Source: Ruegeria_C sp041537905 (GTDB lineage Bacteria > Pseudomonadota > Alphaproteobacteria > Rhodobacterales > Rhodobacteraceae). Taken from it: 64,000 nucleotides of DNA. The notes below the pieces were generated by a model. That model saw nothing but the letters and a program-made list of their open reading frames with translations, ran no database searches and was not told the DNA's origin. Both the position numbers and the translations under genes were made by a program. Position 1 is the first letter of the stretch; every line of letters begins with the position of its first letter. Shown in pieces: positions 24,609-33,597 of this stretch. The stretch lies in NCBI RefSeq assembly GCF_041537905.1, contig NZ_JBGRUO010000026.1:1-64000 (forward strand), in the 5' to 3' direction.

Positions 24609-25241
24609 ATGTTCGATCCCGTTGATACTTACGCCAATACTCTCGTGCCCATGGTGGTTGAACAGACCAGCCGAGGCGAACGGGCCTATGACATCTTTTC
24701 GCGCCTGCTGAAGGAGCGGATCATTTTCATCAACGGCCCGATCCATGACGGGATGAGCCATCTGGTGGTGGCGCAGCTGCTGCACCTGGAGGCCGAGAAT
24801 CCGACGAAGGAAATCTCGATCTACATCAACTCGCCCGGTGGCGTGGTGACCAGCGGATTGTCGATCTATGACACGATGCAGTATATCCGGCCGAAATGTT
24901 CGACGCTGGTGATCGGTCAGGCGGCCTCGATGGGCTCGCTGCTGCTGGTGGGGGGCGAGAAAGGGATGCGGTTTTCGCTACCCAACAGCCGGATCATGGT
25001 GCACCAGCCCTCGGGCGGGTATCAGGGTCAGGCCAGTGACATCATGATCCATGCGGCCGAAACACAGAAGCTGAAAGATCGGCTGCACGAGATTTATGTC
25101 AAACATACCGGCCAGACCAAGAAGGTGGTCGAAAAGGCGCTGGACCGCGACAATTTCATGAGCCCGGAAGAAGCCAAGGATTGGGGCCATATCGACGAAA
25201 TCGTCGACAGCCGGGCCAAGGATAGCGACGACGAGTCATAA
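24609..25241 (+). CDS. clpP: ATP-dependent Clp protease proteolytic subunit
   Basis: A 210-residue serine protease subunit. Catalytic triad: S107 in GQAASMGSLLL, H132 in MVHQPSGGYQG, and D181 in ALDRDNFMS, at the same relative spacing as E. coli ClpP. It has a short N-terminal segment (MFDPVDTYANTLVPMVVEQTSRGERAYDI) as in other alphaproteobacteria. It forms a tetradecamer capped by ClpX, encoded 117 bp downstream. AGAGCAGG lies upstream of the start. Confidence 0.96.
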   Translation: MFDPVDTYANTLVPMVVEQTSRGERAYDIFSRLLKERIIFINGPIHDGMSHLVVAQLLHLEAENPTKEISIYINSPGGVVTSGLSIYDTMQYIRPKCSTLVIGQAASMGSLLLVGGEKGMRFSLPNSRIMVHQPSGGYQGQASDIMIHAAETQKLKDRLHEIYVKHTGQTKKVVEKALDRDNFMSPEEAKDWGHIDEIVDSRAKDSDDES

Positions 25242-25358
25242 GGCTGCACGCGGCATGAGAAGGCCGTGAGCAGGTGCAAATTGCGATTGTGAAGGCCGGT
25301 GCGCTGGCCTAAGCTGCTGCAAGAAGTGGCGGCGATGACGGAGCCCGAAAGGTAAAGC

Positions 25359-26627
25359 ATGGCGACGAATTCAGGCGGTGACAGCAAGAACACGCTCTAT
25401 TGCAGCTTCTGCGGCAAGAGCCAGCACGAGGTGCGCAAGCTGATCGCGGGGCCGACCGTGTTCATCTGTGATGAATGTGTCGAGTTGTGCATGGACATCA
25501 TCCGCGAGGAAACCAAGGCCAGCGGGCTGAAGTCCAGCGATGGGGTGCCGACGCCGAAAGACATCTGCGGCGTGCTTGACGATTACGTGATCGGCCAGGC
25601 CACCGCCAAGCGGGTTCTGTCCGTTGCGGTACACAACCACTACAAGCGCCTGAACCACGCTCAGAAGGCGGGCGGCGATATCGAACTTGCCAAGTCGAAC
25701 ATCCTGCTGATCGGCCCAACCGGCTGCGGCAAGACATTGCTGGCGCAAACGCTGGCGCGGATTCTGGATGTGCCCTTTACCATGGCTGACGCTACCACGC
25801 TGACCGAGGCAGGTTATGTCGGCGAGGATGTGGAAAACATCATCCTCAAGCTGTTGCAAGCGTCTGAATACAACGTCGAACGCGCGCAGCGCGGCATCGT
25901 CTATATCGACGAGGTCGACAAGATCACCCGCAAGTCCGAAAACCCCAGCATCACCCGTGATGTGTCGGGCGAGGGCGTGCAGCAGGCGCTTCTGAAACTG
26001 ATGGAGGGCACCGTGGCCAGCGTGCCGCCGCAGGGCGGGCGCAAGCATCCACAGCAGGAATTCCTGCAGGTGGACACCACCAACATCCTGTTCATCTGCG
26101 GTGGGGCCTTTGCTGGTCTCGATAAGATCATCGCGCAGCGGGGCAAGGGCTCGGCCATGGGCTTTGGTGCCGATGTGCGTGACAATGATGACCGCGGTGT
26201 GGGCGAGATTTTCCAGGATCTGGAACCGGAAGATCTTCTGAAATTCGGGTTGATCCCGGAATTTGTCGGACGTCTGCCGGTGCTGGCAACGCTGGAGGAT
26301 CTGGATCAGGACGCGCTGGTGACCATCCTGACTCAGCCGAAGAACGCATTGGTCAAGCAGTATCAGCGCCTGTTCGAACTGGAAGATACCGAGTTGGACT
26401 TCACCGATGATGCGCTCAAGTCGATCGCGCAGCGCGCCATCGAACGCAAGACCGGCGCGCGCGGGCTGCGCTCGATCCTCGAAGACATCCTGCTGGATAC
26501 CATGTTCGACCTGCCGGGGATGGAGCATGTGACAAAGGTGGTGGTCAACGAAGAAGCGGTGACCTCCGACGCTCAACCGCTGATGATCTATGCCGATGCT
26601 GACAAGGAACCGGCGACGGCGGGCTGA
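25359..26627 (+). CDS. clpX: Clp protease ATP-binding subunit ClpX
   Basis: A 422-residue AAA+ unfoldase. Zinc-binding domain C15-C18-C37-C40 (LYCSFCGKS, FICDECVELC); Walker A GPTGCGKT at 119-126; Walker B IVYIDEVDKI; pore loop GYVGEDVENI; the arginine-finger region KTGARGLRSILEDILLDTMFDLPG. All parts are intact. With ClpP it degrades regulators, including cell-cycle proteins in alphaproteobacteria. GAAAGG precedes the ATG. A terminator follows at 26649. Confidence 0.96.
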   Translation: MATNSGGDSKNTLYCSFCGKSQHEVRKLIAGPTVFICDECVELCMDIIREETKASGLKSSDGVPTPKDICGVLDDYVIGQATAKRVLSVAVHNHYKRLNHAQKAGGDIELAKSNILLIGPTGCGKTLLAQTLARILDVPFTMADATTLTEAGYVGEDVENIILKLLQASEYNVERAQRGIVYIDEVDKITRKSENPSITRDVSGEGVQQALLKLMEGTVASVPPQGGRKHPQQEFLQVDTTNILFICGGAFAGLDKIIAQRGKGSAMGFGADVRDNDDRGVGEIFQDLEPEDLLKFGLIPEFVGRLPVLATLEDLDQDALVTILTQPKNALVKQYQRLFELEDTELDFTDDALKSIAQRAIERKTGARGLRSILEDILLDTMFDLPGMEHVTKVVVNEEAVTSDAQPLMIYADADKEPATAG

Positions 26628-26648
26628 GTCTTCTACGATTTCAGGCAG

Positions 26649-26676
26649 ACGGCGCGGCAGGGACCGCGCCGTTTCC
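26649..26676 (+). terminator. Intrinsic terminator after clpX
   Basis: ACGGCGCGG (26649-26657) pairs perfectly with CCGCGCCGT (26664-26672) across a 6-nt loop, followed by TTTCC. It separates clpX from the RidA-family gene. Confidence 0.75.
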
Positions 26677-26691
26677 AATTTTGGAGGTATC

Positions 26692-27066
26692 ATGAAGATC
26701 AGACGCATTTCATCTGGTGGAGTGTTCGAGGCCAAGGTCGGCTACTGTCGCGCGGTCGCGGCAAACGGGTTCGTTTTTGTCGCGGGAACCTGTGCTCAGG
26801 GTGATGACGTGCCCAAAGATATCGTTGGCCAATGCAGATCGTCTCTGGACGCTATTGGAAAGGCTCTGGCTGAGGCGGGGTCAAGCTTCGCCGATGTGGT
26901 TCGCGTGAACTACTATTTGCCGGATATGCAGGAATTCGAGCTTTGCTGGCCCTTGCTGGTAGAAACCTTTGGTCCCAACCCGCCCGCGGCAACTGTGATC
27001 GAATGCAATCTCATTACACCCGAAGACCGCATCGAGATCGAGGTCACCGCAGTTTTGCCGGAATAG
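26692..27066 (+). CDS. RidA-family protein
   Basis: A 124-residue protein of the YjgF/YER057c/UK114 fold. It has VGYCRAVAANGFVFVAGTCA near the start, then QCRSSLDAIGKALAEAGSSFADVVRVNYYLPDMQEF, and ends PPAATVIECNLITPEDRIEIEVTAVLPE. Position 105 region lacks the Arg of true RidA imine deaminases (RidA proper has an ARxAV motif; here AATVIECN), so it is a Rid-family paralogue whose deaminase activity is doubtful. GGAGG sits 5 bp before ATG 26692, which follows a terminator closely, so a promoter may lie within the clpX end. Confidence 0.8.
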   Translation: MKIRRISSGGVFEAKVGYCRAVAANGFVFVAGTCAQGDDVPKDIVGQCRSSLDAIGKALAEAGSSFADVVRVNYYLPDMQEFELCWPLLVETFGPNPPAATVIECNLITPEDRIEIEVTAVLPE

Positions 27067-27142
27067 CGCGCATCACCTGCCTGACACTGGACCTTCGCGG
27101 CCCATTGGTCCATATCAGGGACAACGCAGTCCGGAGGCACGT

Positions 27143-27526
27143 ATGGGAATCCTGAACACTCTGCTGAGCGCGGTCACCTGGTGGAACGGGTCGACGTTGA
27201 ACACGCGTATCTACACGTCGCGCAAGGGCATCAAGGTGGGCGAGGATGACGAAGGTAACGTGTTCTACAAGAATGCCGATGACAGCCAGCGCTGGGTGAT
27301 CTTCAACGGTGAGGCCGAGGCCAGCCGGATCGACCCGAACTGGCATGGCTGGCTGCATCGTACCTGGGACGAGCCTCCGACCGACAAGCCCCTCAGCCAC
27401 AAGGCCTGGGAAAAGCCGCATCAGGAAAACTTGACCGGCACGCCGTTGGCCTATGCGCCAGCGGGATCGCTGCGTCGGGCGGACCCGGTCGAGCGGAAAG
27501 ACTACGAGGCCTGGACCCCCGAATAG
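27143..27526 (+). CDS. NDUFA12-family complex I accessory subunit
   Basis: A 127-residue protein matching the NDUFA12/B17.2 family, a supernumerary subunit of NADH:ubiquinone oxidoreductase shared by alphaproteobacteria and mitochondria. Motifs: WWNGSTLNTRIYTSRKG, VGEDDEGNVFYKNAD, RWVIFNGEAEASRIDPNWHGWLHRTWDEPPTD. Main complex I genes are not in this window; this stand-alone placement beside mlaD and DUF2155 genes is common in the order. It is 12 bp upstream of mlaD and probably co-transcribed. Confidence 0.92.
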   Translation: MGILNTLLSAVTWWNGSTLNTRIYTSRKGIKVGEDDEGNVFYKNADDSQRWVIFNGEAEASRIDPNWHGWLHRTWDEPPTDKPLSHKAWEKPHQENLTGTPLAYAPAGSLRRADPVERKDYEAWTPE

Positions 27527-27538
27527 GCGGATTTTTTC

Positions 27539-27994
27539 ATGAGTACCCACAACACCACAGAGATCGTGGTCGGCGGCGCCGTGCTGGCCGCAGCCATCGT
27601 ATTTGGCGTCTATGCCACCCAGGCCACGGGCCTGTCGAATTCCAGCGCAGGCTATGAGCTTGGCGCGTCCTTCCGGTCTTTGGAAGGCGTCACCGTTGGC
27701 ACCGATGTACGCCTGGCGGGCGTCAAGATCGGCACCGTGACCGGTGTGGACCTGAACCCCGAAAGCTATCGTGCCGACACCACCTTTTCGGTCGCCAACA
27801 ACATTCAGGTGCCCGATGACAGCGCTGCCGTGATTTCCTCGGAGGGGCTCTTGGGCGGCAACTTCGTCGAGATCATGCCGGGCGGCTCGCCCTTTTACTT
27901 TGAGGCGGGCGATCAGATCGAGGATACGCAGGGCGCGGTCAGCCTGATCTCGCTGCTGGTCAAATTCGTTGCGGGCGACGGGAGCGGCGAGTGA
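27539..27994 (+). CDS. mlaD: MlaD-family lipid-transport protein
   Basis: A 151-residue inner-membrane-anchored MCE-domain protein. An N-terminal helix (residues about 9-29, EIVVGGAVLAAAIVFGVYA) is followed by a single MCE domain: YELGASFRSLEGVTVGTDVRLAGVKIGTVTGV, then SSEGLLGGNFVEIMPGG. It binds phospholipid in the MlaFEDB pathway that keeps the outer membrane asymmetric. The other mla genes are not in the window. Its TGA overlaps the GTG of the next gene (GTGA). Confidence 0.9.
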   Translation: MSTHNTTEIVVGGAVLAAAIVFGVYATQATGLSNSSAGYELGASFRSLEGVTVGTDVRLAGVKIGTVTGVDLNPESYRADTTFSVANNIQVPDDSAAVISSEGLLGGNFVEIMPGGSPFYFEAGDQIEDTQGAVSLISLLVKFVAGDGSGE

Positions 27995-28350
27995 TCCGCG
28001 CCGCGATCATCACGCTTGCCTTGCTGACGCAGGGCGCAATGGCACAGGATGCCGTGACCTCGGGCACCGGTGGCGTGTTGCGCGGGCTGGACAAGGTGAA
28101 CGGCCAGACCGTGGATGTGGACATTCGCAATGGCGAGACAGGTCAGATCTTCGGCCTTGATGTGGCGCTGGGGGATTGCCGGTTTCCGGTCGAAAACCCG
28201 ACCGGCGATGCGTTTGCCTATTTGACCATCTGGGAAACCGGCAAGGCTCAGGCGCTGTTTGATGGCTGGATGATTGCCAGCTCCCCGGCGCTGAACGCGC
28301 TGGATCACGCGCGCTATGATGTCTGGGTGATCCGCTGTATGACGCCCTGA
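27991..28350 (+). CDS. DUF2155 exported protein
   Basis: A 119-residue protein with a signal peptide (MIRAAIITLALLTQGAMA). The mature part matches DUF2155: GTGGVLRGLDKVNGQTVDVDIRNGE, then DVALGDCRFP and YLTIWETGKAQALFDGWMIASSPALNALDHARYDVWVIRC, with two Cys likely paired. Function unknown. GTG 27991 overlaps the mlaD stop by four bases, so it is translationally coupled. Its 3' end overlaps the convergent aat gene by 37 bp. Confidence 0.88.
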   Translation: MIRAAIITLALLTQGAMAQDAVTSGTGGVLRGLDKVNGQTVDVDIRNGETGQIFGLDVALGDCRFPVENPTGDAFAYLTIWETGKAQALFDGWMIASSPALNALDHARYDVWVIRCMTP

Positions 28351-28946
28351 GGGCTCTGTTCGAGCGGCGTGGTGAAATCTGCGATGGACGCGACGGCCGG
28401 TTCCAGCAATCTGTGATATTCCGCACGCGGGATTTCGATGGCCCCCAACGAGGCCAGATGCGGGGTCAGGAACTGCGTGTCAAACAGCTGGAAACCGGTC
28501 TGCACCAGCCGGTCGATCAGATAGGCCAATGCGATCTTTGAGGCATCGGTGCGGCGCGAAAACATGCTTTCGCCGAAAAACGCCGCGCCCAGCACCACTC
28601 CGTATACGCCACCAACCAGTTTGTGCCTGTCCCAGACCTCAAGCGAATGGGCATTGCCGCGTTGATGCAGTGTCAGGTAGTGCGCGCGAAGCTCTGCGTT
28701 GATCCAGGTTTCGCTGCGATCGGCGCAACCGTCCACGACATCACCGAAGGCGCGGTTGATTGTGATCTTGTAGTCCTGCTGCCGCAGACGGCGCGCCAGC
28801 GAGCGCGAGATGTGAAATCCGTCAAGCGGGAAGACACCCCGCAGTTTCGGGTCGACCCAGAAAATCTCCGGGTCTTCCCTGTGTTCGGCCATCGGGAAAA
28901 TCCCGATGGAATAGCCATGCAGCAGCAGTTCAGGCGACAGGGTCAT
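28314..28946 (-). CDS. aat: Leucyl/phenylalanyl-tRNA-protein transferase
   Basis: A 210-residue enzyme of the N-degron pathway. It transfers Leu or Phe from tRNA to N-terminal Arg or Lys, marking proteins for ClpAP. Motifs: LLLHGYSIGIFPMAEH, FWVDPKLRGVFPLDGFHISRSL, AHSLEVWDRHKLVGGVYGVVLGAAFFGESMFSR, and FQLFDTQFLTPHLASLGAIEIPR. Length is standard. The 3' end overlaps the convergent DUF2155 gene by 37 bp. It follows accC by 15 bp in the same direction, so it may be read from the accB-accC transcript. Confidence 0.95.
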   Translation of the reverse strand: MTLSPELLLHGYSIGIFPMAEHREDPEIFWVDPKLRGVFPLDGFHISRSLARRLRQQDYKITINRAFGDVVDGCADRSETWINAELRAHYLTLHQRGNAHSLEVWDRHKLVGGVYGVVLGAAFFGESMFSRRTDASKIALAYLIDRLVQTGFQLFDTQFLTPHLASLGAIEIPRAEYHRLLEPAVASIADFTTPLEQSPQGVIQRITQTS

Positions 28947-28961
28947 GACCGGGTGACCGGG

Positions 28962-30311
28962 TCATTCGCCCAGATTGGTCTCAAGCCAATGTTCCAGCCA
29001 GTGGATGTTGTAATCCCCGCTATGGATGTCGGGTTCCTGCAACAGCGCGTCAAACAGCGGCACCGTGGTGTCGACGCCATCAACGATCAACTCGCCCAAA
29101 GCCCGATGCAGGCGGGCCAGCGCCTCGGGCCGGTCGCGGCCCTGCACGATCAGCTTGCCGATCAGCGAGTCGTAATAGGGCGGGATTGAGTAACCATTAT
29201 ACAGCGCCGAATCCATCCGCACGCCCAGCCCACCCGGCGCGTGATAGGCCGTGATCTTGCCGGGGCAGGGGGCGAAGTTGGGCAGCCGTTCGGCGTTGAT
29301 GCGCACCTCGATGGCATGGCCGTTGATCCGCAGATCCTCCTGCCCGAAGGACATCGGCTCGCCTGCGGCAACGAGGATTTGCTCGCGCACCAGGTCGACG
29401 CCGAAAATGCCCTCGGTGACCGGGTGTTCCACCTGCAGGCGGGTGTTCATTTCGATGAAATAGAACTCGCCATTCTCATAGAGGAACTCGATCGTACCCG
29501 CACCGATATAGTTGATCTTGGCAACCGCGTCGGCGCAGACCTTGCCGATCTTGGCGCGCTCTTCGGGGGTGATACAGGGGCCGGGGGCCTCTTCGAACAC
29601 TTTCTGGTGGCGGCGTTGCAGTGAACAGTCGCGTTCGCCCAGATGTACCGCCTTGCCCTTACCATCGCCAAAGACCTGAATCTCGATATGGCGCGGCGTG
29701 GTCAGGTATTTCTCGATATAGACCTCGTCATTGCCGAAGGCGGCCTTGCCTTCGGCCCGCGCGGTGCGGAAGGCGGTTTCCATCTCTTCGGCGCTGTTGG
29801 CGACCTTCATGCCCCGTCCGCCGCCACCGGCGGTGGCCTTGATGATGACGGGATAGCCGAATTCCTCGCCGATCTTCTTTGCTGCTTCAAGGTCTGGCAC
29901 GCCACCATCCGAGCCGGGCACGCAGGGCACGCCCAACTCTTTCATCGTGTCCTTGGCGGTGATCTTGTCGCCCATGACGCGGATATGTTCGGCAGTGGGG
30001 CCGATGAAGGTGATGCCGTGATCCTCGACGATCTGAACGAAGGCGGCGTTTTCCGACAGAAAGCCATAGCCGGGATGGATCGCCTGTGCGCCGGTGATCT
30101 CGCAGGCCGAGATGATGGCAGGCACGGACAGGTAGCTTTGCGGGCTGGGCGCCGGGCCGATGCAGACCGACTCATCTGCCATGCGCACATGCATGGCGTC
30201 GCTGTCGGCGGTGGAATGCACGGCGACCGTGGCGATCCCCATCTCTTGTGCCGCGCGGATCACGCGCAGGGCGATCTCGCCGCGATTGGCAATCAGGATC
30301 TTGTCGAACAT
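28962..30311 (-). CDS. accC: Biotin carboxylase subunit of acetyl-CoA carboxylase
   Basis: A 449-residue ATP-grasp enzyme that carboxylates biotin on AccB at the first step of fatty-acid synthesis. It starts MFDKILIANRGEIALRVIRAA; the glycine-rich ATP lid is KATAGGGGRGMKVA, followed by KYLTTPRHIEIQVFGD, the CSLQRRHQKV loop and EMNTRLQVEHPVTE. All are intact and the length matches E. coli AccC. It lies 9 bp behind accB, the standard accBC operon. Confidence 0.96.
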   Translation of the reverse strand: MFDKILIANRGEIALRVIRAAQEMGIATVAVHSTADSDAMHVRMADESVCIGPAPSPQSYLSVPAIISACEITGAQAIHPGYGFLSENAAFVQIVEDHGITFIGPTAEHIRVMGDKITAKDTMKELGVPCVPGSDGGVPDLEAAKKIGEEFGYPVIIKATAGGGGRGMKVANSAEEMETAFRTARAEGKAAFGNDEVYIEKYLTTPRHIEIQVFGDGKGKAVHLGERDCSLQRRHQKVFEEAPGPCITPEERAKIGKVCADAVAKINYIGAGTIEFLYENGEFYFIEMNTRLQVEHPVTEGIFGVDLVREQILVAAGEPMSFGQEDLRINGHAIEVRINAERLPNFAPCPGKITAYHAPGGLGVRMDSALYNGYSIPPYYDSLIGKLIVQGRDRPEALARLHRALGELIVDGVDTTVPLFDALLQEPDIHSGDYNIHWLEHWLETNLGE

Positions 30312-30320
30312 GGGACCGCC

Positions 30321-30815
30321 TTACTCGATGATGACCAGAGGGGTTCCGAACTCCACCGCGGCGCCGTCCTCGACCAGGATCCGCTTGACGGTTCCGGCCT
30401 TGGGCGCGCTGATCTGGTTCATGGTCTTCATTGCCTCGACGATCAGCAACGTGTCGCCCTCGCTGACAGTGGCGCCAACGGTGATGAAGGCGGGGGCACC
30501 CGGTTCGGCCTGCATATAGACAGTGCCCACCATCGGCGAGGTTACGGCACCCGGATGGCTAGCGGGATCTTCGGCGGCGGCCGGGGCCTCGGGCGCGGCA
30601 GCGGCTGCCACAGGGGCGGCCGGTGCGGCGGTGGGAACGGCAACCTGCACAGGTGCCGCCGTCGTGGCCGGACCCATGCGGCTGACGCGGACATTCAGAC
30701 TGTCCTCTTCGCCATAGTCGCGTTTGACCTGCAATTCGGTCAGGTCATTGTCGCGCAGCAACTCGGCCAGTGCCTTGATGAATGCCACGTCCGCTTCGTG
30801 TTTATTGTCTGTCAT
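30321..30815 (-). CDS. accB: Biotin carboxyl carrier protein of acetyl-CoA carboxylase
   Basis: A 164-residue carrier. The N-terminal AccB region (HEADVAFIKALAELLRDNDLTELQVKR) is joined by an Ala/Pro linker (about residues 50-85) to the biotinyl domain. The biotinylated Lys is K130 in VEAMKTMN, a conservative form of the usual AMKMMN motif. ATG 30815 (MTDNKHEAD) is used; GAGG lies upstream. First gene of accB-accC. Confidence 0.94.
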   Translation of the reverse strand: MTDNKHEADVAFIKALAELLRDNDLTELQVKRDYGEEDSLNVRVSRMGPATTAAPVQVAVPTAAPAAPVAAAAAPEAPAAAEDPASHPGAVTSPMVGTVYMQAEPGAPAFITVGATVSEGDTLLIVEAMKTMNQISAPKAGTVKRILVEDGAAVEFGTPLVIIE

Positions 30816-30961
30816 GCGAGTCCTCGACGTTCCCCTTGGTCCTTGTTGTGTTTCGGACCTCAACTTTACGCGGCGTTATAGGCCAAGCTTTCGGCCATGA
30901 AAAGCGCCGTGTCCCTGCGCTAGATGGGGCTTTGTACGCCATTTTGCGAGCAAAAGCTGCA

Positions 30962-31498
30962 TCACAGCGGCATCCCCGACAATTTGGCCACAAGTTCGGG
31001 CAGTTTGCGGGCCCCGAACTTCTCCAGCAGCCGCGCGCGATGCGCCTCGATCGTGCGATAGCTCAGGCCCAGTTCCGCGCCAACCTCCTTGGCTGACAGT
31101 CCTCGGCAGGACAGGATGGCCACATCCCGCTCGCGCGGGGTCAGTTCAACCAAGGGGCGATCCTCCGAGATATCCGAGAAGCTCCAGATCCCGTGGCGGA
31201 ACGGGTCGTCGGGGGTCAGCGATTTACCCCGCGCCCGACACCAGAACAGGTCACCGTCGCGGCGGCGCATGATGCGTTCGTCCGAGTAATAGCCGGTCTC
31301 GCGCATCACTGTCAGGCTACGCGCGCCGATGCGTTCGAAATCCGCCTGGCTGGGATACAGATGCAGGAGCGGCATGTCGCGATACTCTTCCTCCTCGCCG
31401 CCGAACATCTTGGCAAAATAGAGATTGCAGCGCCGAATGACGCGGTTCTCCAACTCCACAAGGCCGATGGGCGCATATTCGAAGGCAGGGTCGCTCAT
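30962..31498 (-). CDS. PAS-LuxR transcriptional regulator
   Basis: A 178-residue regulator. Residues about 1-110 form a PAS sensor domain (FEYAPIGLVELENRVIRRCNLYFAKMFGG, RRRDGDLFWCRARGKSL), and residues 118-172 a LuxR-type helix-turn-helix (LTPRERDVAILSCRGLSAKEVGAELGLSYRTIEAHRARLLEKF). No receiver Asp is present. The ligand or cofactor is unknown; a single Cys (FWCRA) lies in the PAS domain, but LOV-type motifs are not evident. It stands alone between accB and the SGNH/GSCFA genes. Confidence 0.87.
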   Translation of the reverse strand: MSDPAFEYAPIGLVELENRVIRRCNLYFAKMFGGEEEEYRDMPLLHLYPSQADFERIGARSLTVMRETGYYSDERIMRRRDGDLFWCRARGKSLTPDDPFRHGIWSFSDISEDRPLVELTPRERDVAILSCRGLSAKEVGAELGLSYRTIEAHRARLLEKFGARKLPELVAKLSGMPL

Positions 31499-31616
31499 GA
31501 CACCATGGTGACCGGTATTGCCGCGAAATTGAAGAGAAATGCGCGTCGGACAATGCGCGCGTGCCAGTCTATCCCTTTTGCGTTTGCGTCAGCATCCGGG
31601 TGTCATCGTTTCAGGC

Positions 31617-32345
31617 TCAGATTTCCGGGTGGTTTTGCGCGAGGAAATCCTGAATCTTCTGATACATAAGCGTCCCGTAATCTGCGTTTGCATGATGCGG
31701 GTCCCGTTTGCCAGTGAATGTCTTTTCCAGTGAATACTCTTTCAACAGAAACCCCTGGTCGTCCATCGTCCCTTCGGGCGGTGCGATAAACGGGATGTCC
31801 TGCTCGGTCAGCCAGTCGGTGAAACGCTGCCGCGCTCGGCTGTCGATCGCCGAAATGATATCGAGTGGAATGCCGCTTTCAGCGATGACACTATTGCGTC
31901 GCACCGCTGGGCAGGAAATGACAAAGAACTTGGCGTTGATCTGCTTGAGTTGCGCAAGGAAAGCTTTGATGTATCTCTGATCGTCATCGATGATGGCGTC
32001 GACGACAGCCCTTGAAACAGGTCGCATATCGGGATGGTCAAGGCAGGTTGGGGTCGCTTCCTTCCAGAACTCTCCTCGCAGTATTCGGTTGTTGTGGGTC
32101 CCGGTGACCAAGCCCCAAACATGGGTGTCATCGATCGACACCTCGGAGGTCGCGGTTTCAACCCGCTCGGAAAAGAGCGGTTCTGTGAAGAAGATTCGGT
32201 TGCCACGTACTTCGCTGAACGGGGCGGTTTCATAGGCGCCACTGCCCAGAGCAAAGACATGCACGTCGGTCGATTTTTTGCCGACTCGGATCATACCCTG
32301 TTTGATTGCAGCAGTATGAGAGTTTCCGCAGATAAAGAGACTCAT
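31617..32345 (-). CDS. SGNH-like hydrolase, partner of the GSCFA protein
   Basis: A 242-residue protein starting MSLFICGNSHTAAI, where GNSH resembles the block I Ser motif of SGNH/GDSL-like esterases. Near the C-terminus DPHHANADYG looks like the DxxH block V carrying the catalytic Asp-His. Middle segments are less typical. A role in esterifying or de-esterifying a glycan is inferred. Its ATG lies within the stop of the GSCFA gene (ATGA overlap 32342-32345), so the two are translationally coupled. Confidence 0.65.
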   Translation of the reverse strand: MSLFICGNSHTAAIKQGMIRVGKKSTDVHVFALGSGAYETAPFSEVRGNRIFFTEPLFSERVETATSEVSIDDTHVWGLVTGTHNNRILRGEFWKEATPTCLDHPDMRPVSRAVVDAIIDDDQRYIKAFLAQLKQINAKFFVISCPAVRRNSVIAESGIPLDIISAIDSRARQRFTDWLTEQDIPFIAPPEGTMDDQGFLLKEYSLEKTFTGKRDPHHANADYGTLMYQKIQDFLAQNHPEI

Positions 32346-33403
32346 TGGCCGAACGTCTCCAAAATGGCTTCTTCACAGACAAGGTCGTCCTGAGAGGCCT
32401 CAACGGGTGTCGCCTGATTGGGTGTTTCGGTGTCACCTGACTGATCGCCAATGGCGGAAAAGAACACATCCATGGCCTGTGCGACGCCCTCGGCCGCAAC
32501 GTTCCGCAAGTTTGGCATGTAGTACATCGCCCGCATGGGATGAGAGGCGATGAGTTCGTAGGAGGGAAAGTAGTCAACAAATTCGTGCTTCTGCGAGAGC
32601 GCGCCTGCGACGGCTCGCAGCACCGACTTGGAGTAAATCGTCGCAGGCAGAACATGCTGATCGGTCGCCGTCGCGGTGAGCGGCACAGGCGAGACAGTCA
32701 GCAGGAATTTCATCTGCGGGTTCTTTTCACGCGCCAAAGCGATGAAAGCATTCATGTCCTGCAGCGTTTCTTCGTAGTCGAAATTCTTGAAGCGGTATTT
32801 GGCTGGATCGAAGGTACCCCCCACCGTCCCCGGGCAGGTCGGCAAAGCCACGCCGTCCTCGATACTTTCCCAGGCTTCGGTCAAGCCAAGTGTAAAGACG
32901 AACAGGTCGGTTTGATCCAGCATCGAGGCAACCTGAGACAGGTGATAGCGCCGATCCGTTTCAAGCTCGTCAATATCAGCAAAGCCGTCGGGTTCGATGG
33001 CGGGGCGGAACGGATCACGGGCGCGCCCGTTCTCATCGACGTAAGCGGTTTCAATCGGCTGCAGAGTGCCGCTGGCGCGGGCCAGCATCTGGATGAGTTG
33101 CCGTGGTGTGTAGATATTGCCGTAGCGCGCCGAATAAAGGTCGTAGCCAAATTCATGCCACCGTTCGCGAGACAGCGCCGGGGGCGGTGTTTCCAGGTCG
33201 ACATAGTTGAAGCCGCGCTTCTTGAACTGCGCCCCGATATGCTGTGCAAAGCAACTTCCCGCGCAGGAAATGCGGACGGTTCGGTCGATTTCGAACTTGG
33301 GCTCATAAATATCAGAAATACCCAGCAAATTTTGTTCCGAGACGCCGGATCGCCAGAACGCTTTTGGTGGCTGTGATTCATATGGATTCGCAGGCATTGG
33401 CAA
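32342..33403 (-). CDS. GSCFA-domain protein
   Basis: A 353-residue protein of the GSCFA family, named after its signature, here AGSCFAQHIG (about residues 48-57). Further family marks are FGYDLYSARYGNIYTPRQL, FVFTLGLTEAW, FLLTVSPVPLTATATDQHVLPATIYSKSVLRAVAG, and VDYFPSYELI. The fold is an SGNH-type hydrolase and the family is linked to polysaccharide modification. The frame is followed by the SGNH-like gene with a 4-bp overlap, and by a glycosyltransferase gene 194 bp upstream in the same direction. Acyl transfer to surface glycan is the likely theme. Confidence 0.85.
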   Translation of the reverse strand: MPMPANPYESQPPKAFWRSGVSEQNLLGISDIYEPKFEIDRTVRISCAGSCFAQHIGAQFKKRGFNYVDLETPPPALSRERWHEFGYDLYSARYGNIYTPRQLIQMLARASGTLQPIETAYVDENGRARDPFRPAIEPDGFADIDELETDRRYHLSQVASMLDQTDLFVFTLGLTEAWESIEDGVALPTCPGTVGGTFDPAKYRFKNFDYEETLQDMNAFIALAREKNPQMKFLLTVSPVPLTATATDQHVLPATIYSKSVLRAVAGALSQKHEFVDYFPSYELIASHPMRAMYYMPNLRNVAAEGVAQAMDVFFSAIGDQSGDTETPNQATPVEASQDDLVCEEAILETFGQ

Positions 33404-33597
33404 GAACCTTAAGGGCTAAGAAACTTGAGGTACTAAACATTCTGGATAGGGGAAACACAATCGCCGGTTTCAAACCATTTCCTGCCTATTAGCGGATTTG
33501 GACCTGTTCCCTTGGCGGTAGGTTTCGCCGACACGGGAACGGACTGGCGACGCTCGGGAAGGAACCAATAGCTCCGGTACCCGAAGTTCTAACCGGA

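Noticed and set aside
24398..24610. Reverse-strand frame of about 70 codons with one hydrophobic stretch before clpP
   Set aside because: It overlaps the clpP leader, lacks a good start site, and I recognise no family; a short protein starting internally cannot be excluded.
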